From: Streptomyces sp. NBC_00448
GTDB lineage: Bacteria > Actinomycetota > Actinomycetes > Streptomycetales > Streptomycetaceae
NCBI RefSeq assembly: GCF_036014115.1
Contig: NZ_CP107913.1
Location: 3,413,001-3,477,000, forward strand
Length of the DNA: 64,000 nucleotides
Direction: 5' to 3'
Below the pieces are notes generated by a model. It was given only the letters and a program-made list of their open reading frames with translations. It ran no database searches and was not told the DNA's origin. Made by a program: the position numbers and the translations under genes. This document shows, one piece after another, positions 1 through 7,978 of this stretch (the first letter of the stretch is position 1; every line of letters starts with the position of its first letter).

Positions 1-2
1 GC

Positions 3-551
3 GAGAACCTCGTCACCGCCTACGACATGGACAGCTGGACGCTCTCCCCGACCGTGGACCTGGCCCGGTCGCTGCTGCCGACGCGGGCGGAGTGGGCGGC
101 GGGCGACCAGGACATCATCTGCTACTGGGTGCCCCGCGGCGGCTCCCCGACCACGACGGTGCTGCGCCACGACAAGACCTCGCTGCGCCCCGACCAGTAC
201 ACCTACCTCGACGCCGCCGACCGGCCCGAGTCCGCCCTCGCAACGACCCCGCGGTCGCAGGGCGAGGACGACCTGAGCTCCTACCAGTTGTGGGCGGCCG
301 GCGTGGCCGACTCGTTCACGACCGAGGCACAACTGCTCGACGGGCACCACTGGCCGGCCAGTGCCCAGGGTCCGGCCAACGCGCTGCTCCAGCGGGTCCG
401 CGCGCTCGCCGCGCAGTGGCGCGACGCCTCCGAGAGCGCGTCCCCGACCGGCATCAAGCGCACGACGCACACCCTCCAGGGCGAGAACTCCGTGCCGCAG
501 GAGCGCGCCGTCCGCCAGGCACTGGGCCTGGCCACCACCCGCGCGCGCTGA
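3..551 (+). CDS. C-terminal part of a septum-formation-like protein (5' end outside window)
   Basis: The reading frame is open from the left edge and stops at 549-551, so only the last 182 codons are present. The segment around LPTRAEWAAGDQDIICYW, followed by a Thr/Leu-rich stretch ending in HDKTSL, resembles the end of actinobacterial 'septum formation family' domains, which finish with a P-x-W-x-x-G-x-x-x-x-C-Y pattern. The C-terminal 60 residues are helical and charged. No membrane segment lies in the visible part. The family assignment is pattern recognition only and rests on this one motif. The next gene is in the same direction but has its own promoter, so no operon is implied. Confidence 0.45.
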   Translation, partial: ENLVTAYDMDSWTLSPTVDLARSLLPTRAEWAAGDQDIICYWVPRGGSPTTTVLRHDKTSLRPDQYTYLDAADRPESALATTPRSQGEDDLSSYQLWAAGVADSFTTEAQLLDGHHWPASAQGPANALLQRVRALAAQWRDASESASPTGIKRTTHTLQGENSVPQERAVRQALGLATTRAR

Positions 552-689
552 CGCCGCGACCGGCGGCCGACCGACCCCCGCCGCCCGGGGCCGCAACCGG
601 CGTCACGACGAAGCCGCACCCCCACTTGGTAACGAGTTGGACGAGGCTGCGCCGAGCCCCCTTGACGCTCCACTGACAGCGGGCCTACC

Positions 690-718
690 TTGACATTCGC
701 CAATAGGAAAGTTTCCTA
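690..718 (+). promoter_or_regulatory. csnR promoter with 15-bp perfect palindrome (probable CsnR operator)
   Basis: A TTGACA -35 hexamer lies at 690-695. A perfect palindrome, TAGGAAA-G-TTTCCTA, lies at 704-718, exactly where the -10 region should be, so a bound repressor would block RNA polymerase. It sits 27 bp before the chosen csnR start. From memory, the ROK repressor CsnR of Streptomyces lividans binds a palindrome of this type in front of csnA and of its own operon. Autoregulation here is inferred from that. Confidence 0.7.
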
Positions 719-745
719 ACAGTGAACTGAGGGAGGATGGCGCGC

Positions 746-1978
746 ATGGCTGGCACCCCAGGAACGCCGCGCGTACTGCGCGCCATGAACGACCGCGCCG
801 CGCTCGACCTCCTGCTGGAGCACGGAACGCTGTCCCGGACCCGGATCGGCAAGCTCACCGGGCTGTCCAAGCCGACCGCGTCGCAACTGCTCGCGCGGCT
901 GGAGGCGGCCGGGCTGGTGCTCGCCACCGGCACCACCGCGGGCCGCCCGGGGCCCAACGCCCAGTTGTACTCGGTGAATCCGGCCGCCGCCTACGTAGCC
1001 GGCCTGGACGTGAAGACCGAGCGGATCAGGGCCGCGGTCGCCGACATCACCGGCCGCACCGTGGGCGACTTCCGGCTGCCCACGCCGAGCCACCGCGCGG
1101 GCAGCGCGGTGGAGCACGTGCTGCGGGCGCTGGAGGGCGCGGTGAAGGCCGCCGGGCTGAACCGCTCCGACCTGCACCGGCTGGTGATCGGGACGCCCGG
1201 CGCGTTCGACCCGAGCACCGGACGGCTGCGCTACGCCAGCCACCTGCCCGGCTGGCACTCCCCCAGCCTGCTCGACGAGCTGGCCGCCGCGCTGCCGATG
1301 CCGCTGGAGTACGACAACGACGTGAACCTCGCCGCGGTCGCCGAGCAGCGCATCGGCGCGGCCCGCGGGCACGGCGACTTCGCCCTGCTGTGGAACGAGG
1401 AGGGCATCGGCGCCGCGTTCGTGATAGGCGGCAAGCTGCACCGCGGCTGGACCGGCGGCGCCGGCGAGGTCGGCTTCCTGCCGGTGCCCGGCACCCCCCT
1501 GGTCCGCAACGTCGTCAAGGCGAACAACGGCGGCTTCCAGGAGCTGGCCGGGTGCAACGCGGTGCTGCGGACCGCCCGTGAGCTGGGCCTCGACATCCCC
1601 GAGGGCAGCCTGGAGGACGCCGCGGCCGCGGTGCTGTGCCGCGCGGCCGCGTTCTACGAGGAGGCGGCGCGTGAGGACAGCGGCGGGGAACCCACCGGTC
1701 CCTACGCCGAGTTGCTCGCCCGCTGCGCCACCGGCCACGCCATCGGCCTGGCGTCGATCGTCGCGGTGCTCGACCCGGAGCTGATCGTGCTGGCCGGGAA
1801 CGTGACGGTGGCCGGCGGCGAGCCGCTGCGCGCCATGATCCAGGCCGAGCTGGCCGAACTGGCCGTGCCCCGGCCCCGGTTGGTGCTCGGCACCGTCGAG
1901 ATGCATCCCGTACTCAGCGGCGCCCTGGAGAGCGCGCTCGCCACCACCCGCGACGAGGTGTTCGACACCTCGCGCTGA
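746..1978 (+). CDS. csnR: ROK-family transcriptional repressor, CsnR-like
   Basis: Likely represses the sugar-uptake operon that follows and releases DNA when the sugar or phosphosugar binds. An N-terminal winged helix-turn-helix (residues about 10-60, with LSRTRIGKLTGLSKPTASQL) precedes an actin-like ROK fold (GLDVKTERIR phosphate motif; EYDNDVNLAA sugar and catalytic region). The start at 746 is preferred: GGGAGG at 731-736 gives nine bases of spacing, while the ATG at 737 abuts it. The usual ROK cysteine cluster CxCGxxGC is absent; only two scattered Cys occur, so the structural zinc of NagC-type members is probably missing. Synteny (ROK, binding protein, two permeases, GH4, kinase) matches csnR-K for chitosan oligosaccharides; the substrate is inferred from that. 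Confidence 0.85.
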   Translation: MAGTPGTPRVLRAMNDRAALDLLLEHGTLSRTRIGKLTGLSKPTASQLLARLEAAGLVLATGTTAGRPGPNAQLYSVNPAAAYVAGLDVKTERIRAAVADITGRTVGDFRLPTPSHRAGSAVEHVLRALEGAVKAAGLNRSDLHRLVIGTPGAFDPSTGRLRYASHLPGWHSPSLLDELAAALPMPLEYDNDVNLAAVAEQRIGAARGHGDFALLWNEEGIGAAFVIGGKLHRGWTGGAGEVGFLPVPGTPLVRNVVKANNGGFQELAGCNAVLRTARELGLDIPEGSLEDAAAAVLCRAAAFYEEAAREDSGGEPTGPYAELLARCATGHAIGLASIVAVLDPELIVLAGNVTVAGGEPLRAMIQAELAELAVPRPRLVLGTVEMHPVLSGALESALATTRDEVFDTSR

Positions 1979-2143
1979 CCCGTAACCGCCCGCCGCCGAC
2001 CGCCACCCGCAGCCCCGTACGCCCGCACCCGCACCCGCAGAGCCCGACACCCGCACCACATCGCACCCGCCGAGAACAGCGGAACGGCAGCCACCCGCCG
2101 TCCCGTCGGCACCGCACACCCTCGACCGCCCCGCCCCCACCCC

Positions 2144-2158
2144 TACCTCCCGGAGGTA
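2144..2158 (+). promoter_or_regulatory. Palindrome containing the csnE ribosome binding site
   Basis: TACCTCC-C-GGAGGTA is a perfect 15-bp palindrome whose right half contains the GGAGG Shine-Dalgarno for csnE (GTG at 2166). In RNA, TACCTC can pair with GAGGTA around a CCG loop and mask the ribosome site. It may tune csnE translation relative to csnR, or bind a protein as DNA. Neither role is shown by the sequence. Confidence 0.45.
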
Positions 2159-2165
2159 AAGCGCA

Positions 2166-3494
2166 GTGTCCCGTCTGACGAAGGCCGCGGCCGTCGCCGC
2201 CGCCGCCGCGATATCCCTGCTCGCGAGCGCGTGTACCGGCCAGAGCTCTTCCGGCGCCACCGACGACGCCAGCAAGGACGTGACCATCAACTTCTGGCAC
2301 GGCTGGTCCGCGCCCAACGAGTTGAAGGCGATCAACGACAACGTCGCCCGCTTCGAGAAGCTGCACCCGAACATCCACGTCAAGGTGCAGAGCAACATCA
2401 CCGACGACAAGATCAACCAGGCGCTGCGGGCCGGCGGCAGCAAGGCCCCCGACGTGGTCTCCTCCTTCACCACCGACAACGTCGGCCAGTTCTGCTCCTC
2501 CGGCGCGCTCACCGACCTCTCGCCGTTCCTGAAGAAGTCGAACATCGACACGGCGAGCACGTTCCCGAAGACGATGCAGGAGTACACCCAGTTCAACGGC
2601 GTGCAGTGCACGCTGCCGCTGCTGGGCGACGCGTACGGGCTGTACTACAACAAGAAGGAGTTCGCCGACGCCGGCATCTCCGCCCCGCCCAAGACGATGT
2701 CGGAACTCAAGGCCGACGCCGTGAAGTTGACCAAGTCCAAGGGCGACTCCTACTCCCAGCTCGGCTTCATGCCGGACTTCCACGGCTACGAGTCCACCCC
2801 GGGCCACTTCGCCGCCCAGTGGGGCGTGCACTACTTCGACGCCAACGGCAAGGCCCAGATGGCGTCGGACCCCGGCTTCGCCGCGATGTTCAACTGGCAG
2901 CAGGACATGGTGAAGTCGCTCGGCGGCTTCTCCAAGCTGGAGAAGTACCGCAACACCTTCGGTGACGAGTTCGGCGCGAAGAACCCGCTGCAGACCGGCC
3001 AGGTGGCGATGGGCATCGACGGCGAGTGGCGGCTGGGCATGGCCAAGGACGCCGGCATGAACGACCTGGGCGTGGCACCCTTCCCGGTGCCCGACAACCA
3101 GGCGAGCAGCTACGGCAAGGGTTACGTCACCGGCACCATCGTCGGCATCGCCGACACCAGCACCAAGAAGAACGCCGCCTGGGAGCTGGTGAAGTTCATG
3201 ACCACCGACACCGACGCGGTCGTCTCCTTCGCCAACGCGATCCACAACGTGCCCTCCACGCTGGCCGCGCTGAAGTCCCCGAAGCTCGACCAGGACCCGG
3301 GCTTCAAGACCTTCATCGACATCGCGCAGAACCCGGCCAGCACCACCACCCCGCCGAGCGTCAACGGCGGCGCCTACCAGGTGACGTTGCAGGACTTCGG
3401 CTACGACTACGAGTCCGGCAAGTCCAAGAACCTCAAGTCCGGGCTCGAAGGCGTCGACACGCAGGTCGACAAGGACATCGCGCAGGCCAAGTGA
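2166..3494 (+). CDS. csnE: Sugar ABC transporter substrate-binding lipoprotein, CsnE-like
   Basis: Captures an oligosaccharide outside the cell and delivers it to the CsnF/CsnG permease. The GTG start has GGAGG nine bases upstream. A short signal peptide ends in lipobox LASAC with the lipidated Cys at residue 23, followed by a flexible Ser/Gly stretch. The mature part has the family-1 binding-protein features FWHGWS near its start and repeated hinge-like segments. Length 442 residues is normal for the family. It overlaps csnF by one base (TGATG). No ATPase gene is present in the operon, as usual for Streptomyces sugar importers that share the MsiK ATPase. Confidence 0.85.
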   Translation: MSRLTKAAAVAAAAAISLLASACTGQSSSGATDDASKDVTINFWHGWSAPNELKAINDNVARFEKLHPNIHVKVQSNITDDKINQALRAGGSKAPDVVSSFTTDNVGQFCSSGALTDLSPFLKKSNIDTASTFPKTMQEYTQFNGVQCTLPLLGDAYGLYYNKKEFADAGISAPPKTMSELKADAVKLTKSKGDSYSQLGFMPDFHGYESTPGHFAAQWGVHYFDANGKAQMASDPGFAAMFNWQQDMVKSLGGFSKLEKYRNTFGDEFGAKNPLQTGQVAMGIDGEWRLGMAKDAGMNDLGVAPFPVPDNQASSYGKGYVTGTIVGIADTSTKKNAAWELVKFMTTDTDAVVSFANAIHNVPSTLAALKSPKLDQDPGFKTFIDIAQNPASTTTPPSVNGGAYQVTLQDFGYDYESGKSKNLKSGLEGVDTQVDKDIAQAK

Positions 3495-4441
3495 TGAGCG
3501 CCGTCCACCCCCTGCTGCGCGCCAAGCGCAGAAAAGCCGCCCTGCGGAACCTCGCGTTCCTCTCCCCGTGGATCATCGGGTTCGCCGTCTTCTTCGCCTA
3601 CCCGCTGCTGTCCACCGTCTACTTCTCGTTCATGCACTACAACGGCTTCAACCCGCCGACGTGGACCGGCGGGAAGAACTGGTCGTACGTCTTCACGCAG
3701 TACCCGCTGTTCTGGCCGGCGCTGCGCAACACGCTGTGGCTGGTCATCGTGATGGTCACCCTCCGGGTGATCTTCGGGCTGGGCATCGGCATGCTGATCA
3801 CGAAGATCAAGACCGGCGCGGGCCTGTTCCGTACCGCGTTCTACCTGCCGTACCTGGCCCCGCCGGTCGCCGCCACCATGGCGTTCGTCTTCCTGCTCAA
3901 CCCCGGCACCGGCCCGGTGAACAACATCCTCGGCGGGCTCGGACTGCCCACCCCGGGCTGGTTCACCGACCCGCACTGGGCCAAGCCCGCGCTCACCACG
4001 CTGGCGCTGTGGGGCATCGGCGACCTGATGGTCATCTTCATGGCCGCGCTGCTCGACGTCCCCAAGGAGCAGTACGAAGCAGCCGAGTTGGACGGCGCGG
4101 GCCCCTGGGCCCGGTTCCGGTACGTCACGCTGCCGAACATCTCGCCGATCGTGATGTTCGCGGTGGTCACCGGCGTCATCCAGACCATGCAGTACTACAC
4201 GCAGCCGCTGGTCGCCGGGAAGGTCGCCTCCGGCATCATCGGCAACTCCGGCCAGCAGTTCGAGCCGGGCTACCCCGACAAGTCCACCCTGACCCTGCCG
4301 CAACTCGTCTACAACCTGGGCTTCCAGCGCTTCGACTACGGCTCCGCGTGCGTGGTCGCCCTGGTGCTGTTCGCGCTGGCGATGGCGTTCACGGCCCTGC
4401 TGATGCGGCGCCGCAGCGGCTTCCTGGCCGCGGAGGACTGA
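3494..4441 (+). CDS. csnF: Sugar ABC transporter permease 1, CsnF-like
   Basis: Inner-membrane half of the importer fed by CsnE. It has about six hydrophobic helices, beginning with LAFLSPWIIGFAVFFAYPLL, and a cytoplasmic EAA loop (EAAELDGAG...LPNISP) that docks on the ATPase. The ATG overlaps the csnE stop by one base, giving translational coupling, and fixes a length of 315 residues, normal for MalF/UgpA-type subunits. The stop is followed after six bases by csnG. Confidence 0.85.
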   Translation: MSAVHPLLRAKRRKAALRNLAFLSPWIIGFAVFFAYPLLSTVYFSFMHYNGFNPPTWTGGKNWSYVFTQYPLFWPALRNTLWLVIVMVTLRVIFGLGIGMLITKIKTGAGLFRTAFYLPYLAPPVAATMAFVFLLNPGTGPVNNILGGLGLPTPGWFTDPHWAKPALTTLALWGIGDLMVIFMAALLDVPKEQYEAAELDGAGPWARFRYVTLPNISPIVMFAVVTGVIQTMQYYTQPLVAGKVASGIIGNSGQQFEPGYPDKSTLTLPQLVYNLGFQRFDYGSACVVALVLFALAMAFTALLMRRRSGFLAAED

Positions 4442-4447
4442 CCCGAG

Positions 4448-5365
4448 ATGACGCACATGACCGACACCACCCTCGCCGCCGGATCGGCGCCGTCCCGCAC
4501 CGGCCACGCCCCCGACCCCCGCGCCCTCAAGGCCGCCCGGCGCAGGCGCACCCTGCACTGGATCGGCGTGCACTCGCTGGGCATCGCCGCGGCCGCGTTC
4601 TTCGTGCTGCCGTTCGTCTTCGTGGTGCTCACCGCGCTGATGAGCGACAACCAGGCGCTCACCCGGTCGCTGTGGCCGCACCCCTTCGAGTGGTCCAACT
4701 TCCGTACCGTCTGGGACACTCCGGGCTTCCTGACCTGGTGGCGCAACACCCTGGTCTACTCGGTGGCCGGCACCGTGCTGACCGTCGTGTCGTCGCTGCC
4801 GGTCGCCTACGCGCTGGCGAAGTTCCGCTTCCGCGGCCGCAATCTGATCATGGTGCTGGTGATCTCCACCATGATGCTGCCGCCCCAGGTGATCATCATC
4901 CCGATGTACCTGTTCTGGACCAAGCAGCTGCACATGGACGGCACGCTGTGGCCGCTGATCATCCCGATGGCCTTCGGTGACGCCTTCACCATCTTCCTGC
5001 TGCGCCAGTTCCTGCTGACCATCCCCAAGGAGTACACCGAGGCGGCCAAGGTCGACGGCTGCGGCGAACTGCGCACCCTGCTCACCGTGATCGTCCCGAT
5101 GATCCGCCCGGCGATCGCCGCGGTCGCCCTCTTCCAGTTCTTCTACTGCTGGAACGACTACTTCGGCCCGCAGATCTACGCCAGTTCCAACCCGGCGGCG
5201 TGGACCCTCAGTTACGGATTGGAGTCCTTCAAGGGCGCCCACCACACCAACTGGAATCTGACCATGGCGGCCACCGTTCTCGTGATGGCCCCGGTGATCG
5301 TGGTCTTCTTCTTCGCTCAAAAAGCCTTCATCGAAGGCGTGACCCTGACAGGAGTCAAGGGATGA
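4448..5365 (+). CDS. csnG: Sugar ABC transporter permease 2, CsnG-like
   Basis: Second permease half, forming the heterodimeric channel with CsnF. It has 305 residues, about six membrane helices, and an EAA loop (EAAKVDGCG...VPMIRPA), as in MalG/UgpE proteins. The N-terminal 35 residues before the first helix are basic and cytoplasmic (AARRRRTLHW region). The stop overlaps the csnH start by four bases (ATGA at 5362-5365). Confidence 0.85.
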   Translation: MTHMTDTTLAAGSAPSRTGHAPDPRALKAARRRRTLHWIGVHSLGIAAAAFFVLPFVFVVLTALMSDNQALTRSLWPHPFEWSNFRTVWDTPGFLTWWRNTLVYSVAGTVLTVVSSLPVAYALAKFRFRGRNLIMVLVISTMMLPPQVIIIPMYLFWTKQLHMDGTLWPLIIPMAFGDAFTIFLLRQFLLTIPKEYTEAAKVDGCGELRTLLTVIVPMIRPAIAAVALFQFFYCWNDYFGPQIYASSNPAAWTLSYGLESFKGAHHTNWNLTMAATVLVMAPVIVVFFFAQKAFIEGVTLTGVKG

Positions 5366-6639
5366 AACTGGCGGTCGTGGGCGGCGGGTCCACATACACA
5401 CCCGAACTCATCGACGGGTTCGCGCGGTTGCGCGACACCCTGCCAGTGGAGGAACTGGTACTGATCGACCCGGCCGCGGACCGGCTGGAGCTGGTCGGCG
5501 GGCTGGCCCGGCGGATCTTCGCGAAGCAGGGCCACCCCGGGCGGATCGTCACCACCGACAACGTGGCCGCCGGGGTGGAGGGCGCCGACGCGGTGCTGCT
5601 CCAGCTGCGGGTCGGCGGGCAGGCGGCGCGCAACCAGGACGAGACGTGGCCGCTGGAGTGCGGCTGCATCGGCCAGGAGACCACCGGCGCGGGCGGCCTC
5701 GCCAAGGCGATGCGCACGGTGCCGGTGGTGCTGGACATCGCCGAGCAGGTGCGCAGGTCCGCGCCGGACGCCTGGATCATCGACTTCACCAACCCGGTCG
5801 GCATCGTGACCCGGGCGCTGCTCCAGGCCGGGCACAAGGCGGTCGGGCTGTGCAACGTGGCCATCGGCTTCCAGCGCAAGTTCGCGCGGCTGCTGGACGT
5901 GGCGCCCGAGCAGGTACACCTCGACCACGTGGGGCTCAACCACCTCACCTGGGAGCGCGGGGTGCGGCTGGGCGGCCCGGACGGCGAGAACCTGCTGCCC
6001 AAGCTGCTCGCCGAGCACGGCGACGCCATCGCCGAGGACCTGCACATGCCGCGCCGGATCGTGGACCGGCTCGGCGTCGTCCCGTCGTACTACCTGCGCT
6101 ACTTCTACCAGCACGACGCGGTGGTGCGGGAGTTGGGCAGCAAGCCGTCGCGGGCCAGCGAGGTCGCCGCGATGGAGAAGCAGCTGCTGGAGATGTACGG
6201 CGACCCGGCGCTCGACGAGAAGCCGGAGCTGCTGTCCAAGCGGGGCGGCGCGTTCTACTCGGAGGCGGCCGTCGCGCTCGCCTCCTCGCTGCTGCGCGCC
6301 GGGTCGCCGTCGTGGAGCGGCGACGTGCAGGTGGTCAACACCTACAACAACGGCACCCTGCCCTTCCTCGCCGACGACGCCGTCATCGAGGTGCCCGCGC
6401 TCGTCGACGGCACCGGCGCCACGCCGCTGCCGGTGCCGCCGCTGGAGCCGCTCTTCGCCGGCCTGGTCGCGAACGTGACCGCGTACGAGGACCTGGCGCT
6501 CGAAGCGGCGCTGCGCGGCGGCCGGGACCGGGTGTTCGCCGCCCTGCTGGCCCACCCGCTGATCGGGCAGTACGAGTACGCCGAAGGTCTGACGGACCGT
6601 CTGATCGCGCACAACCGGGAGCACTTCGCGTGGGCGTGA
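5362..6639 (+). CDS. csnH: Family GH4 glycosidase (6-phospho-beta-glucosidase-like), CsnH-like
   Basis: GH4 enzymes cleave glycosides by an NAD- and Mn-dependent oxidation-elimination mechanism. Visible: an N-terminal Rossmann motif (AVVGGGSTYTPEL), the GQETTGAGG loop, the metal-ligand Cys164 in CNVAIG and His194 in LNHLTW. Length 425 residues fits the family. The start is the ATG at 5362 with GGAG 7 bases upstream; a longer frame upstream overlaps csnG and is not used. In this operon it should cut imported amino-sugar oligomers inside the cell. Whether it needs a 6-phospho substrate is unclear, since the importer is ABC type and not PTS. Confidence 0.82.
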   Translation: MKLAVVGGGSTYTPELIDGFARLRDTLPVEELVLIDPAADRLELVGGLARRIFAKQGHPGRIVTTDNVAAGVEGADAVLLQLRVGGQAARNQDETWPLECGCIGQETTGAGGLAKAMRTVPVVLDIAEQVRRSAPDAWIIDFTNPVGIVTRALLQAGHKAVGLCNVAIGFQRKFARLLDVAPEQVHLDHVGLNHLTWERGVRLGGPDGENLLPKLLAEHGDAIAEDLHMPRRIVDRLGVVPSYYLRYFYQHDAVVRELGSKPSRASEVAAMEKQLLEMYGDPALDEKPELLSKRGGAFYSEAAVALASSLLRAGSPSWSGDVQVVNTYNNGTLPFLADDAVIEVPALVDGTGATPLPVPPLEPLFAGLVANVTAYEDLALEAALRGGRDRVFAALLAHPLIGQYEYAEGLTDRLIAHNREHFAWA

Positions 6640-7643
6640 CTTCGGAGCCGCTCGTCCCCGGTGGCGTCCTCGCCATCGACGCGGGCAACAGCAAGACCGA
6701 CGTCGCGCTGGTCGCCGCCGACGGACGGGTGCTCGGCAGCGCCCGCGGCGGCGGCTTCCAGCCGCCGATCGTCGGGATCGACCCGGCCGTCGCGGTCGTC
6801 ACCGAGGCGGTGGAACGCGCGGCCGCGGCCGCCGGGCTGCCGGCGGCCGGCGACCGCGGCGGCCGGCCGCTGGCCGAGCACACCTCGGCGTGCCTGGCCA
6901 ACGCCGATCTGCCGGTCGAGGAAGAGCAGTTGCAGGCGGCGGTGCACGCGTGCGGGTGGGCGCGCAGCACGTACGTCGCCAACGACACGTTCGCGATCCT
7001 GCGGGCCGGCGTCGAACAGCCGCGCGGCGTCGCCGTGGTGTGCGGCGCCGGCATCAACTGCGTCGGCCTGCTGCCGGACGGGCGCACCGCGCGGTTCCCC
7101 GCGATCGGGAAGATCTCCGGGGACTGGGGCGGCGGGTCCGGACTGGCGGAGGAGGCGCTGTACTTCGCCGCGCGCGCGGAGGACGGGCGCGGCGAGCCGA
7201 CCGCGCTCGCCACCTCGCTGCCCGCGCACTTCGGGCTGCGCACGATGTACGAGCTGATCGAGGCGCTGCACCTGGAACGCATACCGTACGTACGGCGGTA
7301 CGAACTCACGCCCGTGCTCTTCGCCACCGCCGACGCCGGTGATCCGGTCGCCTGCTCCGTGGTCGACCGGCAGGCCGAGGAGATCGTCTGCCTCGCGACG
7401 GTCGCGCTCCGGCGGCTCGACCTCCTCGACGACGAGGCCGACGTCGTCCTCGGGGGTGGTGTCATGGCCGCGAGCAATCCCCGTCTCATGGGCGGGATCA
7501 CCGCGGGGCTCGCCTCGACCGCGCCCAAAGCCCGCGCGCACGTGGTCACGGCGCCCCCGGTGCTCGGGGCGGCCCTCCTCGGCCTCGACCACACCTCCGC
7601 CCCCGCCTCCGCCCAATCCACCCTCCGCACCCACTACCCGTAG
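6630..7643 (+). CDS. csnK: BadF/BadG-type ATPase, N-acetylglucosamine/glucosamine kinase-like, CsnK-like
   Basis: Probably phosphorylates the amino sugar released by CsnH. The actin-like fold is shown by phosphate-1 motif AIDAGNSKTDVAL near residues 12-25, GDWGGGSG in the middle and GGGVMAA near the C-terminus. 337 residues is normal. The GTG at 6630 is chosen because GGGAG at 6617-6621 is eight bases upstream; a second GTG at 6636 is possible. It overlaps csnH by ten bases, so it is the last gene of the coupled operon. It is followed by a hairpin-rich gap. Confidence 0.82.
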   Translation: MGVTSEPLVPGGVLAIDAGNSKTDVALVAADGRVLGSARGGGFQPPIVGIDPAVAVVTEAVERAAAAAGLPAAGDRGGRPLAEHTSACLANADLPVEEEQLQAAVHACGWARSTYVANDTFAILRAGVEQPRGVAVVCGAGINCVGLLPDGRTARFPAIGKISGDWGGGSGLAEEALYFAARAEDGRGEPTALATSLPAHFGLRTMYELIEALHLERIPYVRRYELTPVLFATADAGDPVACSVVDRQAEEIVCLATVALRRLDLLDDEADVVLGGGVMAASNPRLMGGITAGLASTAPKARAHVVTAPPVLGAALLGLDHTSAPASAQSTLRTHYP

Positions 7644-7978
7644 GGCGCCCCTGGCCCCCCGGGCACGCGAGTGCTGTCGGCCCCGGGACCACCGGCCGGT
7701 GAACGGCTGAGCACGCCGCGTTCCCCGCGCCCCTTGGTGGTGGCTGGTCGCCGCGGAAAGAGGTGCACCATCCAGGGGCGCGGGGAACTGCGCGAGCAAC
7801 CAGGCAACCGCAGGGAGGTCCGGGGAGGCGCTGCGGGGGCTGGGCCTGCGGCCCAGCGGGGTGGGCACCCCTTGGCAAAGAGTGCCCAAGGAACCGTGCA
7901 GCCGCCGGAGGCGTGTGCAGAGGTAGGCGGCGGCAGCCATACTGCTGCTGCAAGCTGACCGCATCGTGGGGAGGGCGC
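7644..7978. other. 335-bp hairpin-rich intergenic spacer between csnK and glnX
   Basis: No convincing gene. Besides the inverted repeat at 7720-7788 it holds GCTGGGCC-TGC-GGCCCAGC (7839-7857), GGGGT/ACCCC and CCTTGG/CCAAGG hairpins before position 7900. It probably terminates the csn operon and separates it from the signalling locus. A promoter for glnX must lie near its right end, but I could not identify convincing hexamers. Confidence 0.55.
7720..7788. repeat. 15-bp inverted repeat unit of a Streptomyces-type intergenic element
   Basis: GTTCCCCGCGCCCCT (7720-7734) is exactly inverted as AGGGGCGCGGGGAAC (7774-7788), with a 39-nt loop; TGCGCGA-GCAACC follows the right arm. From memory, near-identical GGGGCGCGGGGAACTGCGCGA strings recur in intergenic DNA of many Streptomyces genomes, so this looks like a dispersed REP-like element and not a simple terminator. 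Confidence 0.55.

Noticed and set aside
716..2611. Long minus-strand frame opposite csnR and csnE, and many similar long antisense frames across the window
   Set aside because: High GC removes stop codons from antisense and shifted frames. These translations are Arg/Ala/Gly/Pro-rich without domains, while the sense frames have clear families.
7720..7857. Inverted repeats as ends of an insertion sequence
   Set aside because: No transposase frame lies between the arms and no target duplication is visible; the loop is only 39 bp.
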